Below, one piece after another: positions 51,865 through 59,520 of a stretch of DNA of 64,000 nt. The notes under the pieces are model-generated. The model worked only from the letters and a program-made list of their open reading frames with translations. It ran no database searches and was not told the origin of the DNA. The DNA lies in the NCBI RefSeq assembly GCF_944321625.1, contig NZ_CALUMA010000107.1, positions 1-64,000 on the forward strand, written 5' to 3'. A program made the translations under genes and the position numbers. This DNA is from an uncultured Slackia sp. (GTDB taxonomy: Bacteria > Actinomycetota > Coriobacteriia > Coriobacteriales > Eggerthellaceae). How positions within the stretch are numbered: position 1 is the first letter of the stretch; each line of letters opens with the position of its first letter.

Positions 51865-53235
51865 ATGCCTGCCGTATTGCAAGAAACCCAGGAAAAATAT
51901 GTCCGCTCCCGAGGACCGCACTTTGCATTTTTTGTCGAGTTCGCTTTAATTCTCTGCATGTTTTGTCCGGTTTCCTTCGGACATAGTTGCGCTGGCATTT
52001 TCTATCCATATGCGGCTTTGGACTTAGGATGTGGAACGGGTGTGTTGAGCTACTTTACGCCGCTTGCCTGTCTTTCTGGTCTGGTGTTTATGCCTTTTGC
52101 CGGTCGATTGCTCAACAGTTGTGATGCGCGAATCTGCCTAGCGGCATCCTGCGGCGTTGCTGGGCTGGCTTTTCTGCTTTTGTCGATGTCTACGCAGTTA
52201 TGGCAGTATCTTGCTTGCGGCGTTCTGATGGGATTTGGCACCTCCGTTCTCATCTATCTTGCTCCTGCGACGCTCGTTAATCGATGGTTCGCTAAAAATG
52301 CCGGTTTTTATATCGGGCTTATTGCAGCGTTTACTGGAATCGGGGGTGTTGTCTGGGCAGCTGCGGGAGGCGCACTCATCCAGGAAGTCGGGTGGCAGTG
52401 GACGCATCGTATTTTTGCATGCATTACATTCGCATGCATCCCAGTTATGTTTTTATGTGTGGCGAGCAGGCCAAAAGATAAGGGTATATTGCCTTATGGC
52501 GCAAACGAAACAGGCGATATTTCCGCAGCGGGTGCAGGCATTCCATCGAAAAGCGGCGATGCAATTGCTCCTCTCGCGCCGGGGGATCATCCGAAAGCAA
52601 GAAAGGGAATCTCTGCCAAAGAAGCTTTCAGGATGCCTCAGTTGTATCTAATCATGGGATTTGCTTTCTTTTTGAATTGCGGCATGTATCTCAACGGCAT
52701 GATTCCATCGTATGTATCAACTTTGCCATTGGGCGCGGCTGTTCCCATGCTGGGGTCAATCGCGACTTCGCTTTCTATGGCTGCGCAGACTGGCACGAAA
52801 TTAATGTTGGGATACATCGGAGAAAAACATCCTTATGCAGGGCCTATTTTCTGCGCATCTGCAGGAATCGTCGGTGTAGTGCTGCTGTTGCTCGGCGGTA
52901 GTTTGGGAATTGCGGGGCTTATAGGCGCTGCAGCAATACTGTATGGAATATATTACGGAGTCACCAACGTCATGTCTCCCTTACTTGCCCGAAAGACATT
53001 CGGCGGACTGGAGTATCCCATTATATATGCTCGCATCTCGATGGCAGCGAATGTGGCAGGTGTTCTCTCTGGTTTTGTATGGGGCGCAGTCATAGATTTG
53101 GCAGGCTTCGGAGCGGCATATGCTGGAGGCATGGTGGTGATTTTTCTAGCGATTGCGTGCACTGTGGGGTTGGCGTTCTTCCAGAGACGGGACATGAAAC
53201 GTTATCTTGTGGAATCCGGATTGGAAGAAGCGTAG
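51865..53235 (+). CDS. MFS transporter D
   Basis: 456 residues, 12 helices, with a 50-residue charged central loop. More distant from carriers A to C but with a similar NRWFAKNAGFYIGLI motif in the first half and MLGYIGEKHPYAGP in the second. GC content is lower than in the CoA operon. The ribosome-binding site is weak (AAAGATTGG). It is driven by a sigma-54 promoter and is followed by a minus-strand gene with which it converges. Substrate unknown. Confidence 0.87.
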   Translation: MPAVLQETQEKYVRSRGPHFAFFVEFALILCMFCPVSFGHSCAGIFYPYAALDLGCGTGVLSYFTPLACLSGLVFMPFAGRLLNSCDARICLAASCGVAGLAFLLLSMSTQLWQYLACGVLMGFGTSVLIYLAPATLVNRWFAKNAGFYIGLIAAFTGIGGVVWAAAGGALIQEVGWQWTHRIFACITFACIPVMFLCVASRPKDKGILPYGANETGDISAAGAGIPSKSGDAIAPLAPGDHPKARKGISAKEAFRMPQLYLIMGFAFFLNCGMYLNGMIPSYVSTLPLGAAVPMLGSIATSLSMAAQTGTKLMLGYIGEKHPYAGPIFCASAGIVGVVLLLLGGSLGIAGLIGAAAILYGIYYGVTNVMSPLLARKTFGGLEYPIIYARISMAANVAGVLSGFVWGAVIDLAGFGAAYAGGMVVIFLAIACTVGLAFFQRRDMKRYLVESGLEEA

Positions 53236-53294
53236 CGACGGGAAGAGGCCTGAGATGGGGGTGCATTATCTAAGGGTCTTCTTGGGGAATTTGC

Positions 53295-54722
53295 CTACGG
53301 TCTGCCGCAATCAACCCAAAACGTTGCAGCAGTGAGCCCGCCTGCCAGCCCGGTGACGATTTCGCTCGGTCCCAAGCGGGAGAAAACTCCCTTAAACGTG
53401 CCGTCGTACACATACAGCCCCAGCAGATTCGCATACGAGCGTGGCTCGACAATCTGCATCTGTGCCCCTGATTCATTGTCAGCGATGCTTGCAAGAGGAA
53501 TGGTGAGCGTGCGGTATGGTCGAATAAATCGTTGAGCGAGGAACAAATCTCCACTGGCACTGTTGGCGAATTTGTTCACCAATCTGTTCCATTCGCTTTG
53601 GGGCGTCTCTATCCCCAGATGCACTTCGTCTGCCCCATAGTGATCTGCCGGCTTGATGACCCAGGCGCTTTTGTTCGTTTTTACTTCATTGATGTCAACG
53701 CGAGAGCTATCGAGGATGGCCGTGAAGGGGATATGCTCTTTTATGAAATCGTTTTCAGCTCCGGTCAAAAATGCGACGGTCTCAGGGTCTTGGAGTACAT
53801 TAAATAGCCTCTTGTCATGAACAAGATGGCCTGAAAACCCACCTATGAGCAGAATATCTCTGCGTCGGGCCGCCTCAAGAAAATCCTGGGATTCATCCCA
53901 ATGAAGCAAGACGTCGTTGGTGACGCATCGACGCCAAATTACGTCGATGAGCCGACCATCTGAAGTGTGCAGGCCGTCGTTTCTGAGCGCGAGGGAGCGA
54001 ACGTCGCATATGGAGCACTCGATGCCCCTTGCTTCGAAGCGCGAACGATACTCTTCGAACTCTTCCAGCGTTGCGCATTCAAGGTAATCGCAGATTGCAA
54101 TATGGGAAGTTTTGGGGTTGCGGCCGTTCGCCTTCAGAATCGAGATACATGTGTCAATCCAGCTTTCGAATAGTTCGTTTCCCTCCAGCTTATGATTGCC
54201 TAAAAACGAGGAGTAGGCACTCGTCAGGCTCATCGCCCGAGCGACTTCGCGATCTTCGTTCATGCCCGATGAACCGTCGGCGTTCAATTCGCAGAACACA
54301 TACGACCCCGTTGCTTCGTCGAGAAAAATATCGTAGCGGGCGAAGGGGGCATAAAGATCCTTGCCATCCGCTGAAAGAATGAGTTCTTCGAGACGTGAGT
54401 CAAACCCGAAGAGCGCACGGTATGCCGGGTCGCAAAGATAGCGGTTGCGAACCTTATTCAGAATCGAATGCATGATGGCAACGGCTTGAGTCATAACCGC
54501 TTTGGTGTTGTTGTCGAATAGGCGTGGAACAACAGCGCAGGGGGTCACTTCCCCGTGCACGATGGCGGTCGATGTGCTCATGTACGTTGCGGCCTTTTGC
54601 CCATCGGCCGAGCCTTCAGTGGATGCCGTTATGAACTGCAGCCATTCGTTCGTAAAGGCGGCATTCGCGAAACGGGGTTTCGTTTGTGCGCCGATGCTAT
54701 TCCTGGGTGTCATGCTATTCAT
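53295..54722 (-). CDS. ATP-grasp protein related to glutathionylspermidine synthase
   Basis: About 475 residues from the ATG that overlaps the upstream stop (AATGAATAG). It has the look of the GSP-synthase-type ATP-grasp family: FARYDIFLDEATGSYVFCELNADGSSGMNEDRE, a middle pre-ATP-grasp part, then WVIKPADHYGADEVHLG (nucleotide-binding lysine and glycine loop) and FLAQRFIRPYRTLTIPLA with IVEPRSYANLLGLYVYDG. Such enzymes form amide bonds between a carboxylate and an amine with ATP. Its upstream partner carries a hydrolase of gamma-glutamyl-type amides, so the pair may make and break the same conjugate. Upstream in-frame ATGs exist but would overlap the neighbour by 110 bases. Confidence 0.75.
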   Translation of the reverse strand: MNSMTPRNSIGAQTKPRFANAAFTNEWLQFITASTEGSADGQKAATYMSTSTAIVHGEVTPCAVVPRLFDNNTKAVMTQAVAIMHSILNKVRNRYLCDPAYRALFGFDSRLEELILSADGKDLYAPFARYDIFLDEATGSYVFCELNADGSSGMNEDREVARAMSLTSAYSSFLGNHKLEGNELFESWIDTCISILKANGRNPKTSHIAICDYLECATLEEFEEYRSRFEARGIECSICDVRSLALRNDGLHTSDGRLIDVIWRRCVTNDVLLHWDESQDFLEAARRRDILLIGGFSGHLVHDKRLFNVLQDPETVAFLTGAENDFIKEHIPFTAILDSSRVDINEVKTNKSAWVIKPADHYGADEVHLGIETPQSEWNRLVNKFANSASGDLFLAQRFIRPYRTLTIPLASIADNESGAQMQIVEPRSYANLLGLYVYDGTFKGVFSRLGPSEIVTGLAGGLTAATFWVDCGRP

Positions 54723-56007
54723 TGTCACTTTTGTTATCGCATTGCTGAGCTGGGGTGGGGCAGTTTTTATATGCGCGATACTTGCGCGCTTCTTTGCAGA
54801 GAGCTTCAAAAAGGGCGTGTTCATTTTCGAGATATTCCGGATGCCATTGAACGCCCAGAAAGAAGGGAAGCTGGGGGTCTTCTAGCGCCTCAATGATGCT
54901 GCCGCAGCGCGCTGTCGTCGTGAGCATGGGAGAAAGATAGTCTATTGCCTGATGATGCATCGAGTTCACGGGCAGAACCAAAGGTGAATCATCTGCATGC
55001 ATATTGCTGTGAAGAATGGCGTGTAGGTGCGTGCCGAAGTCAACGGAAACAAAATGCGCTGCAGAAGTGTATGGCTTGGGTTGGTTGTGATCGACGTGAA
55101 CGACGAGTTGTTCTGAAAGGGCATCGCTTTCGGAGAGGGCGGGCGAGCCAGGGACGACTACCGTATGGGGCGTGTCATGCCCAATGTGTTGGATGAGGGT
55201 TCCCCCAAGCGCAACGTTCATTATTTGCATTCCGCGGCATATTCCCAAAACGGGAAGCTTGCTTTTGTGCGCCTGCGCCGTAAGAGCGATCTCGAATTCG
55301 TCGCGTTGTCTCTGGACATTCGATAGCAGAGGGTGATGGGTCTGCTGTCCGTATTCAAATGGGTCGATGTCGCCTCCGCCCGCGAGGATAAGGCCGTCAA
55401 GCGCTTCTAAGGCGCATGCAGCGTATTCGGGCGTTCTCTCGATTGGTGCCACCATGATGGGAATACCTCCCGCAGCCCAAACAGCCTCGGCGTACTCCCT
55501 GTTTATTGAGCAAAGGTTTGATTCGTAGTCGAGTTCGGTGGTGATACCTATGACGGGTCGTTCGGTTCCGTTCTTGGGCATGTGCGGGGCGCGCATTACC
55601 ATCGGTAGGGGCTTGCATGTTTCAAAATCGGGGCATTCGTTGCAGTCGGCAGCAACCTCTGCGCAAATTGAACCCCAGGGTGCCTCCGTACAGTCAAGCG
55701 ACTGATAGAAAGGTATCGCGTATCCGCGCGCTACAAAGCGTAGCTCGCCGTAGGTTTCGTGTGCGGCATTCATCAGCGCTGCGCCTAAGCCCATTCCGCG
55801 TGCGTGTTCGGACGTGACGATGGGATTTACGTACGCGATGCCGTCAAAGATTCGAATTCGGCAAAAACCGCCAATGCGCCCGTCGGCAAGTCGCGCAACA
55901 AGAGTTGTTTCAAAACCCTTAAGTACGCCCATGCCTGCCGCTTCGCCTAATGCAACAAGTTCTGGCTCATCTCCGGATTGTGCCGGTTCTATCGTGTAGT
56001 TCAGCAT
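54715..56007 (-). CDS. GNAT acetyltransferase fused to class I glutamine amidotransferase-like hydrolase (PuuD/C26)
   Basis: 430 residues in two domains. Residues 1-~140 are a GNAT fold (VNPIVTSEHARGMGLGAALMNAA carries the acetyl-CoA loop). A short cysteine-rich linker (DCNECPDFETC) leads to ~170-420, a peptidase C26 domain of the PuuD type. It has RPVIGITTELDYE at its start, DGLILAGGGDIDPFEYG, the nucleophile in GICRGMQIMNVALGG, and the His-Glu pair in GVQWHPEYL. C26 enzymes hydrolyse gamma-glutamyl amides. The fusion is unusual. GAGAGG precedes the ATG, a sigma-54 promoter lies 40 bases upstream, and its stop overlaps the start of the ATP-grasp gene. Confidence 0.85.
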   Translation of the reverse strand: MLNYTIEPAQSGDEPELVALGEAAGMGVLKGFETTLVARLADGRIGGFCRIRIFDGIAYVNPIVTSEHARGMGLGAALMNAAHETYGELRFVARGYAIPFYQSLDCTEAPWGSICAEVAADCNECPDFETCKPLPMVMRAPHMPKNGTERPVIGITTELDYESNLCSINREYAEAVWAAGGIPIMVAPIERTPEYAACALEALDGLILAGGGDIDPFEYGQQTHHPLLSNVQRQRDEFEIALTAQAHKSKLPVLGICRGMQIMNVALGGTLIQHIGHDTPHTVVVPGSPALSESDALSEQLVVHVDHNQPKPYTSAAHFVSVDFGTHLHAILHSNMHADDSPLVLPVNSMHHQAIDYLSPMLTTTARCGSIIEALEDPQLPFFLGVQWHPEYLENEHALFEALCKEARKYRAYKNCPTPAQQCDNKSDNE

Positions 56008-56045
56008 TGTATATGCCTCTCGTGCTCGGTTTTGTTCTGATTGGT

Positions 56046-56061
56046 AGCAAAATTCATGCCA
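56046..56061 (-). promoter_or_regulatory. Sigma-54 promoter of the GNAT-amidotransferase/ATP-grasp operon
   Basis: TGGCATGAATTTTGCT on the minus strand, intact -24 and -12 elements. An inverted repeat ACCAA-atac-TTGGT (about 56091-56104) lies 30 bases further upstream. Confidence 0.87.
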
Positions 56062-56177
56062 TTTTCTTGGCAGCTCTAACGTTATCGCAACCAAATACTT
56101 GGTGGTTGCCGTGGCCCAACGGTCTGGTTTACCAGATTTGTACCATTGCCTCGTCATTATTCAAATAGCTTACAAAA

Positions 56178-56211
56178 GGTATATGAGATATACCTAGCAA
56201 GGTAGTATAAT
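56178..56211 (+). promoter_or_regulatory. Promoter and operators of brnTA
   Basis: A consensus -10 TATAAT (56206-56211) is preceded by two overlapping inverted repeats, GGTATAT-gag-ATATACC (56178-56194) and TACCT-agca-AGGTA (56191-56204). BrnA antitoxins repress their own operon, and these repeats are in the right place for it. Confidence 0.65.
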
Positions 56212-56226
56212 GAAGCGAGGCAAAGT

Positions 56227-56505
56227 ATGGAATTCGAATACGACCCAAAAAAGAGTATTTCGAACCTATTGAAACACGGCATCGACTTCATGCGTGCGCA
56301 GAGGCTGTGGGATTCTCCAACGGTCGAGGTGTCCGTGAATGGAGATTATGGCGAAGAGCGCTTTGCTGTGTTTGGTGTGATAGAGGGGAAGAACTGGACC
56401 GCAATCATTACCTATCGCGGAGGCAATATCCGCATCATTTCTGTAAGGCGATCGAGGAAGAACGAGGTCAAATACTATGACGAAAAAACAAGCATCGAGC
56501 ATTGA
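56227..56505 (+). CDS. brnT: BrnT-family toxin
   Basis: 92 residues with the DUF497/BrnT pattern: MEFEYDPKKSISNLLKHGIDF, ERFAVFGVIEGK and IRIISVRRSRKNEVKYYDE. BrnT is a RelE-fold ribonuclease that stops growth until bound by BrnA. The toxin-first order and the 29-base overlap with brnA are typical. Lower GC than the surroundings, as usual for mobile toxin-antitoxin pairs. Confidence 0.92.
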   Translation: MEFEYDPKKSISNLLKHGIDFMRAQRLWDSPTVEVSVNGDYGEERFAVFGVIEGKNWTAIITYRGGNIRIISVRRSRKNEVKYYDEKTSIEH

Positions 56506-56734
56506 GGAGTTTGACCGTATCTTTGACGAGGGCAAAGAAGACATTCTTGATTATCTTGATTTGGATACGGCGGTGGTGCGTCCTCCCCTTAACAAAACAC
56601 GGCGCGTAAATGTCGATTTTCCTGAGTGGATGATTCAGGGTCTTGATGAAGCCGCCGATCGTCTCGCCATTAATCGACAGGCAGTCATCAAGACCTGGAT
56701 AGCCGATAGGCTGAAACAGGAAAAGATGGCGTAG
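56477..56734 (+). CDS. brnA: BrnA-family antitoxin
   Basis: 85 residues: an acidic N-terminal half that wraps the toxin, then RRVNVDFPEWMIQGLDEAADRLAINRQAVIKTWIADRL, a ribbon-helix-helix DNA-binding end. It neutralises BrnT and represses the shared promoter. Overlaps the toxin gene. Confidence 0.92.
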   Translation: MTKKQASSIEEFDRIFDEGKEDILDYLDLDTAVVRPPLNKTRRVNVDFPEWMIQGLDEAADRLAINRQAVIKTWIADRLKQEKMA

Positions 56735-56877
56735 GGGTTTACCTTTTCTGGCTGCCCCGGTGAATCTGGCCCACCACTTTACATTCCCTTGACAAACAAT
56801 TTACACTTCCGCACGTCATTCGCCAAAAATGTCGTTGTTGCGTAGCGTTTTCTATGAAACAATTTCGCTATCAGCAT

Positions 56878-56901
56878 TCTCCTCTGGACGGACAGAGGAG
56901 A
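56878..56901 (+). other. Hairpin upstream of the disordered lipoprotein gene
   Basis: TCTCCTCTG and CAGAGGAGA, perfect 9-bp arms around GACGGA, in the 290-base interval between brnA and the lipoprotein. A TTGACA hexamer lies at about 56788, without a clear -10 partner. Confidence 0.45.
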
Positions 56902-57024
56902 CGACCTTTGTGTTCGCAAGGTGGGGCTTTTGGCATCCATCCTCGCGCGCCGCCGAGTTCCACCCGACGACGCGAAGGTTCCCAGCACAAGACTGCATCG
57001 AACCTTTGAGGGGATGTGAGAACA

Positions 57025-58146
57025 ATGACCAAAAAGCGTATGATTATCGCGCTCGCAGCCGTGCTCTCGCTCATGGTATGCGGCAGCCTGATCGCTGGAT
57101 GCGCGCAGCAAAGCGCGGCAGGGTCCACGGCTATTTCGTCGGGGGACGCCGCTGTCCAGCAAGAAGACGAGATTTATGGCACCATCGTGTTGCGCGTGAA
57201 CCCGGAGATTGCCGTTTCCTACGATAAGCAAGGCAATGTCGTCAAGGTCGAGGGCCTCAACGACGATGGCCGCGCTCTTGTTCCTTCCGATGACGAATTC
57301 GTCGGCCAGCCGTGTCGCAGTGTGGTGGAAACGCTGCTGGGCAAGTTCAACGAGGCGGGCTTCCTCGTTGAAGAGGTCGAAGGAGAAGGCCGCCAGGTGC
57401 AGATCGAGCTTGAGGATGGCTCGCATATGCCCACCCATAACTTCCTGAATGACATCGTCGAAGGCGCCGATGCCTATGCGCACACCAATAAGGTGAACGC
57501 AGTGTTCGCTGTTTCGGGAACCACGGATTACGGCTGGTCGTACTACGATGACACCGATTACGGTCCTAGCAACGATGGTGTGACGGATTACGATGATACC
57601 GATTACGGCCCCAACAACGATGGCGATTCCAGGTACGACGATAAGAACGACGACAAAGACGACGGCAAGACTGATTATGCCGGCAAGACCGATTACGACA
57701 AGGACAACACCGATTACGGTAACTCTAGCTACACGAAGCCTTCGAGCGGCTCCAGCTCCGGCGGGTCTGCCTCGACCGGCGGTTCGACCGGTGGGTCCTC
57801 GGGCGGCAACTATAGCGGCGGCGATTCCGGCTATAGCAATTATGGCGGCAATTCGAACTACAACGATAGCGCCTACAACAATCCGTCCCCGTCTAAGCCT
57901 TCCGGCGGAAACAGCGGATCCTCGGGCGGTACCTCCAAGCCCTCCGGTGGCAGCTCTGGCGGCAGCTCGGGTGGCGGAAGCTCCACTCCTGCACCGCAGC
58001 CTGACCCCGTGCCCGTGACCCCGCCCAGCGGTGGCGGTGGAGGCAACTCCGACTACGGCGATTCCAACTACGGCGGAGGCAACTCCAATTACGGTGGCGG
58101 CGATTCCGGCTATAGCAATTATGGCGACTCCGGTTACGACGACTAG
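57025..58146 (+). CDS. Lipoprotein with RsgI-like domain and long disordered Gly/Ser/Asp/Tyr tail
   Basis: 373 residues. Lipoprotein signal with lipobox SLIAGC; then ~110 residues with the pattern IVLRVNPEIAVSYDKQGNVVKVEGLNDDGRALV, which resembles the middle domain of anti-sigma factor RsgI. From ~170 to the end the sequence is low complexity: TDYG and NDDG repeats, Gly/Ser runs, a proline-rich piece and repeated NYGG/GYSNYG units. No membrane anchor other than the lipid. It is the first gene of an envelope operon (VTC protein, DUF4956 protein, CotH-like protein). An earlier GTG at 57016 is possible; ATG 57025 follows GAGGGG at a longish distance. Confidence 0.8.
   Translation: MTKKRMIIALAAVLSLMVCGSLIAGCAQQSAAGSTAISSGDAAVQQEDEIYGTIVLRVNPEIAVSYDKQGNVVKVEGLNDDGRALVPSDDEFVGQPCRSVVETLLGKFNEAGFLVEEVEGEGRQVQIELEDGSHMPTHNFLNDIVEGADAYAHTNKVNAVFAVSGTTDYGWSYYDDTDYGPSNDGVTDYDDTDYGPNNDGDSRYDDKNDDKDDGKTDYAGKTDYDKDNTDYGNSSYTKPSSGSSSGGSASTGGSTGGSSGGNYSGGDSGYSNYGGNSNYNDSAYNNPSPSKPSGGNSGSSGGTSKPSGGSSGGSSGGGSSTPAPQPDPVPVTPPSGGGGGNSDYGDSNYGGGNSNYGGGDSGYSNYGDSGYDD
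57817..58126 (+). repeat. Exact 31-base direct repeat within the lipoprotein tail
   Basis: The 31 bases at 57817-57847 recur at 58096-58126 (begins GGCGGCGATTCCGGC, ends ATTATGGCG). The second copy contains the start codon of the next gene. A separate imperfect duplication of about 40 bases lies at 57542-57620 (TDYGPSNDG/TDYGPNNDG). Confidence 0.9.
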
Positions 58147-58828
58147 CGCGTATCCGCCCTGCAAGTTTCGCCATGAGCTCAAACACCAGGTGAACAACGC
58201 CGAGGCGCGCGTGCTCTCCGCGCGCCTCGCGCTTCTTTTCGGGCGCGATGCGCACGCAGGTCCTGATGGAACCTATCGCATCACCAGCCTGTACTTCGAT
58301 ACCCCCTATGACGAGGCTCTGCGGCAAAAGATCGAAGGCATCGACCGGCGCGAGAAATTCCGCATGCGCTACTACGACAGCAATCCCTCGTTCGTGAAGC
58401 TCGAAAAGAAGATCAAGCTCGGCGGACTGTGCAGCAAGCGCTCGGCGCGCCTGACCCCTGAAGAAGCGCGTCGCATCGTCAGGGGCGATTTCGCGTTTCT
58501 GCTGGAAAGCGACGACCCTCTCAAGCTTGAGCTCTATAGCAGGATGCGCGGCAAGCTGCTCGCGCCTCGCATCGTGACCGCCTACGACCGCGAGGCGTAT
58601 ACCTACGCGCCCGGCAACTGCCGGGTGACCATCGACCGCAATTTGCGCAGTGTCGCGCCCGATCATTTTCTCGATGCCTCGTTTGGTCTTCCTGTGAGCG
58701 ACGGCATCGTGGTGGTGGAGGTCAAATACGACGCATTTCTGCCCGACATCGTGCGCATGGCGGTGCAGATTCCCAACAGGCGACATGCGGCATATTCGAA
58801 ATACGCCATGTGCCGAAAATACGGATAG
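58121..58828 (+). CDS. VTC-domain (polyphosphate polymerase-type) protein
   Basis: 235 residues, CKFRHELKHQVNNAEARVLSARL at the start, then YRITSLYFDTPYDEALRQKIEGIDRREKFRMRYYD and FVKLEKKIKLGGLCSKRSARL, the tunnel residues of the VTC/CYTH-like fold, and a closing VVVEVKYDAFLPDIV. VTC4 domains make polyphosphate from ATP in yeast; bacterial versions near CotH and DUF4956 proteins have no proven activity. The ATG lies inside the end of the lipoprotein gene (26-base overlap) without a clear ribosome-binding site, implying coupled translation. Confidence 0.87.
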   Translation: MATPVTTTSAYPPCKFRHELKHQVNNAEARVLSARLALLFGRDAHAGPDGTYRITSLYFDTPYDEALRQKIEGIDRREKFRMRYYDSNPSFVKLEKKIKLGGLCSKRSARLTPEEARRIVRGDFAFLLESDDPLKLELYSRMRGKLLAPRIVTAYDREAYTYAPGNCRVTIDRNLRSVAPDHFLDASFGLPVSDGIVVVEVKYDAFLPDIVRMAVQIPNRRHAAYSKYAMCRKYG

Positions 58829-58836
58829 GAAGTTCA

Positions 58837-59511
58837 ATGACCACGTTTCAGGACATATTCAACTCGAGCTTTCTCGAGCGTGTGGGGTCGGTTTCGGTGG
58901 TGGATACCGCCATCGCGATGGCTCTCGCGCTGCTCGTGGGCATGTTCATTTTTCTCGTATACAAGCGAAGCTATTCCGGGGTTATGTATTCGGCGAGCTT
59001 CGGGGCAAGCCTTATCGTTTTGACCCTTGTGACCACGCTGGTGATTCTTGCCATCTCCACCAATGTGGTTCTGTCGTTGGGCATGGTGGGCGCGCTGTCC
59101 ATCGTGCGCTTCCGAACGCCGGTGAAAGAGCCCATGGACATTGTGTTTCTGTTCTGGAGCATCGCGGCGGGCATCGTGCTGGCGGCGGGCCTTATCCCTC
59201 TCGCGGTGTTCGGGAGCCTGTTCATCGGGCTTGTGCTGCTGGTGATTTCCATGCGTAAGCAGGTCGAGCGCCCCTATATCCTGGTTCTCCACTGCGCCGG
59301 CGAGGCGGCTGAGAAAGAGGCGTCCGACTATGTTTCGAAGAACGCCCGCGCCATGTCGCTCAAGAGCAAGAGCGTTCTTCCCGATGCCGTCGAACTCAAT
59401 TACGAGGTTCGCCTGAAAGACGGGTCCTCCTCTTTTGTGAACGGCCTTGCCGCCATGGAGGGCGTGACGCATACCGCGCTCGTGTCGTACAACGGCGACT
59501 ACATGGGCTGA
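58837..59511 (+). CDS. DUF4956 membrane protein
   Basis: 224 residues. Four or so membrane helices in the first 130 residues, including the family signature LSLGMVGALSIVRFRTPVKEP, then a cytosolic ferredoxin-like C-terminal domain. Such proteins nearly always accompany VTC-domain and CotH genes, as here. AGGAAG precedes the ATG, 8 bases after the VTC stop. The function is unknown; a role in moving or using polyphosphate at the membrane is only a suggestion. Confidence 0.88.
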   Translation: MTTFQDIFNSSFLERVGSVSVVDTAIAMALALLVGMFIFLVYKRSYSGVMYSASFGASLIVLTLVTTLVILAISTNVVLSLGMVGALSIVRFRTPVKEPMDIVFLFWSIAAGIVLAAGLIPLAVFGSLFIGLVLLVISMRKQVERPYILVLHCAGEAAEKEASDYVSKNARAMSLKSKSVLPDAVELNYEVRLKDGSSSFVNGLAAMEGVTHTALVSYNGDYMG

Positions 59512-59520
59512 TGATGCTCC

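Noticed and set aside
57542-58146. Regularly repeated segments that might be a CRISPR array
   Set aside because: The repeats are uneven, lie in frame within a coding sequence and encode a low-complexity tail; there are no cas genes.
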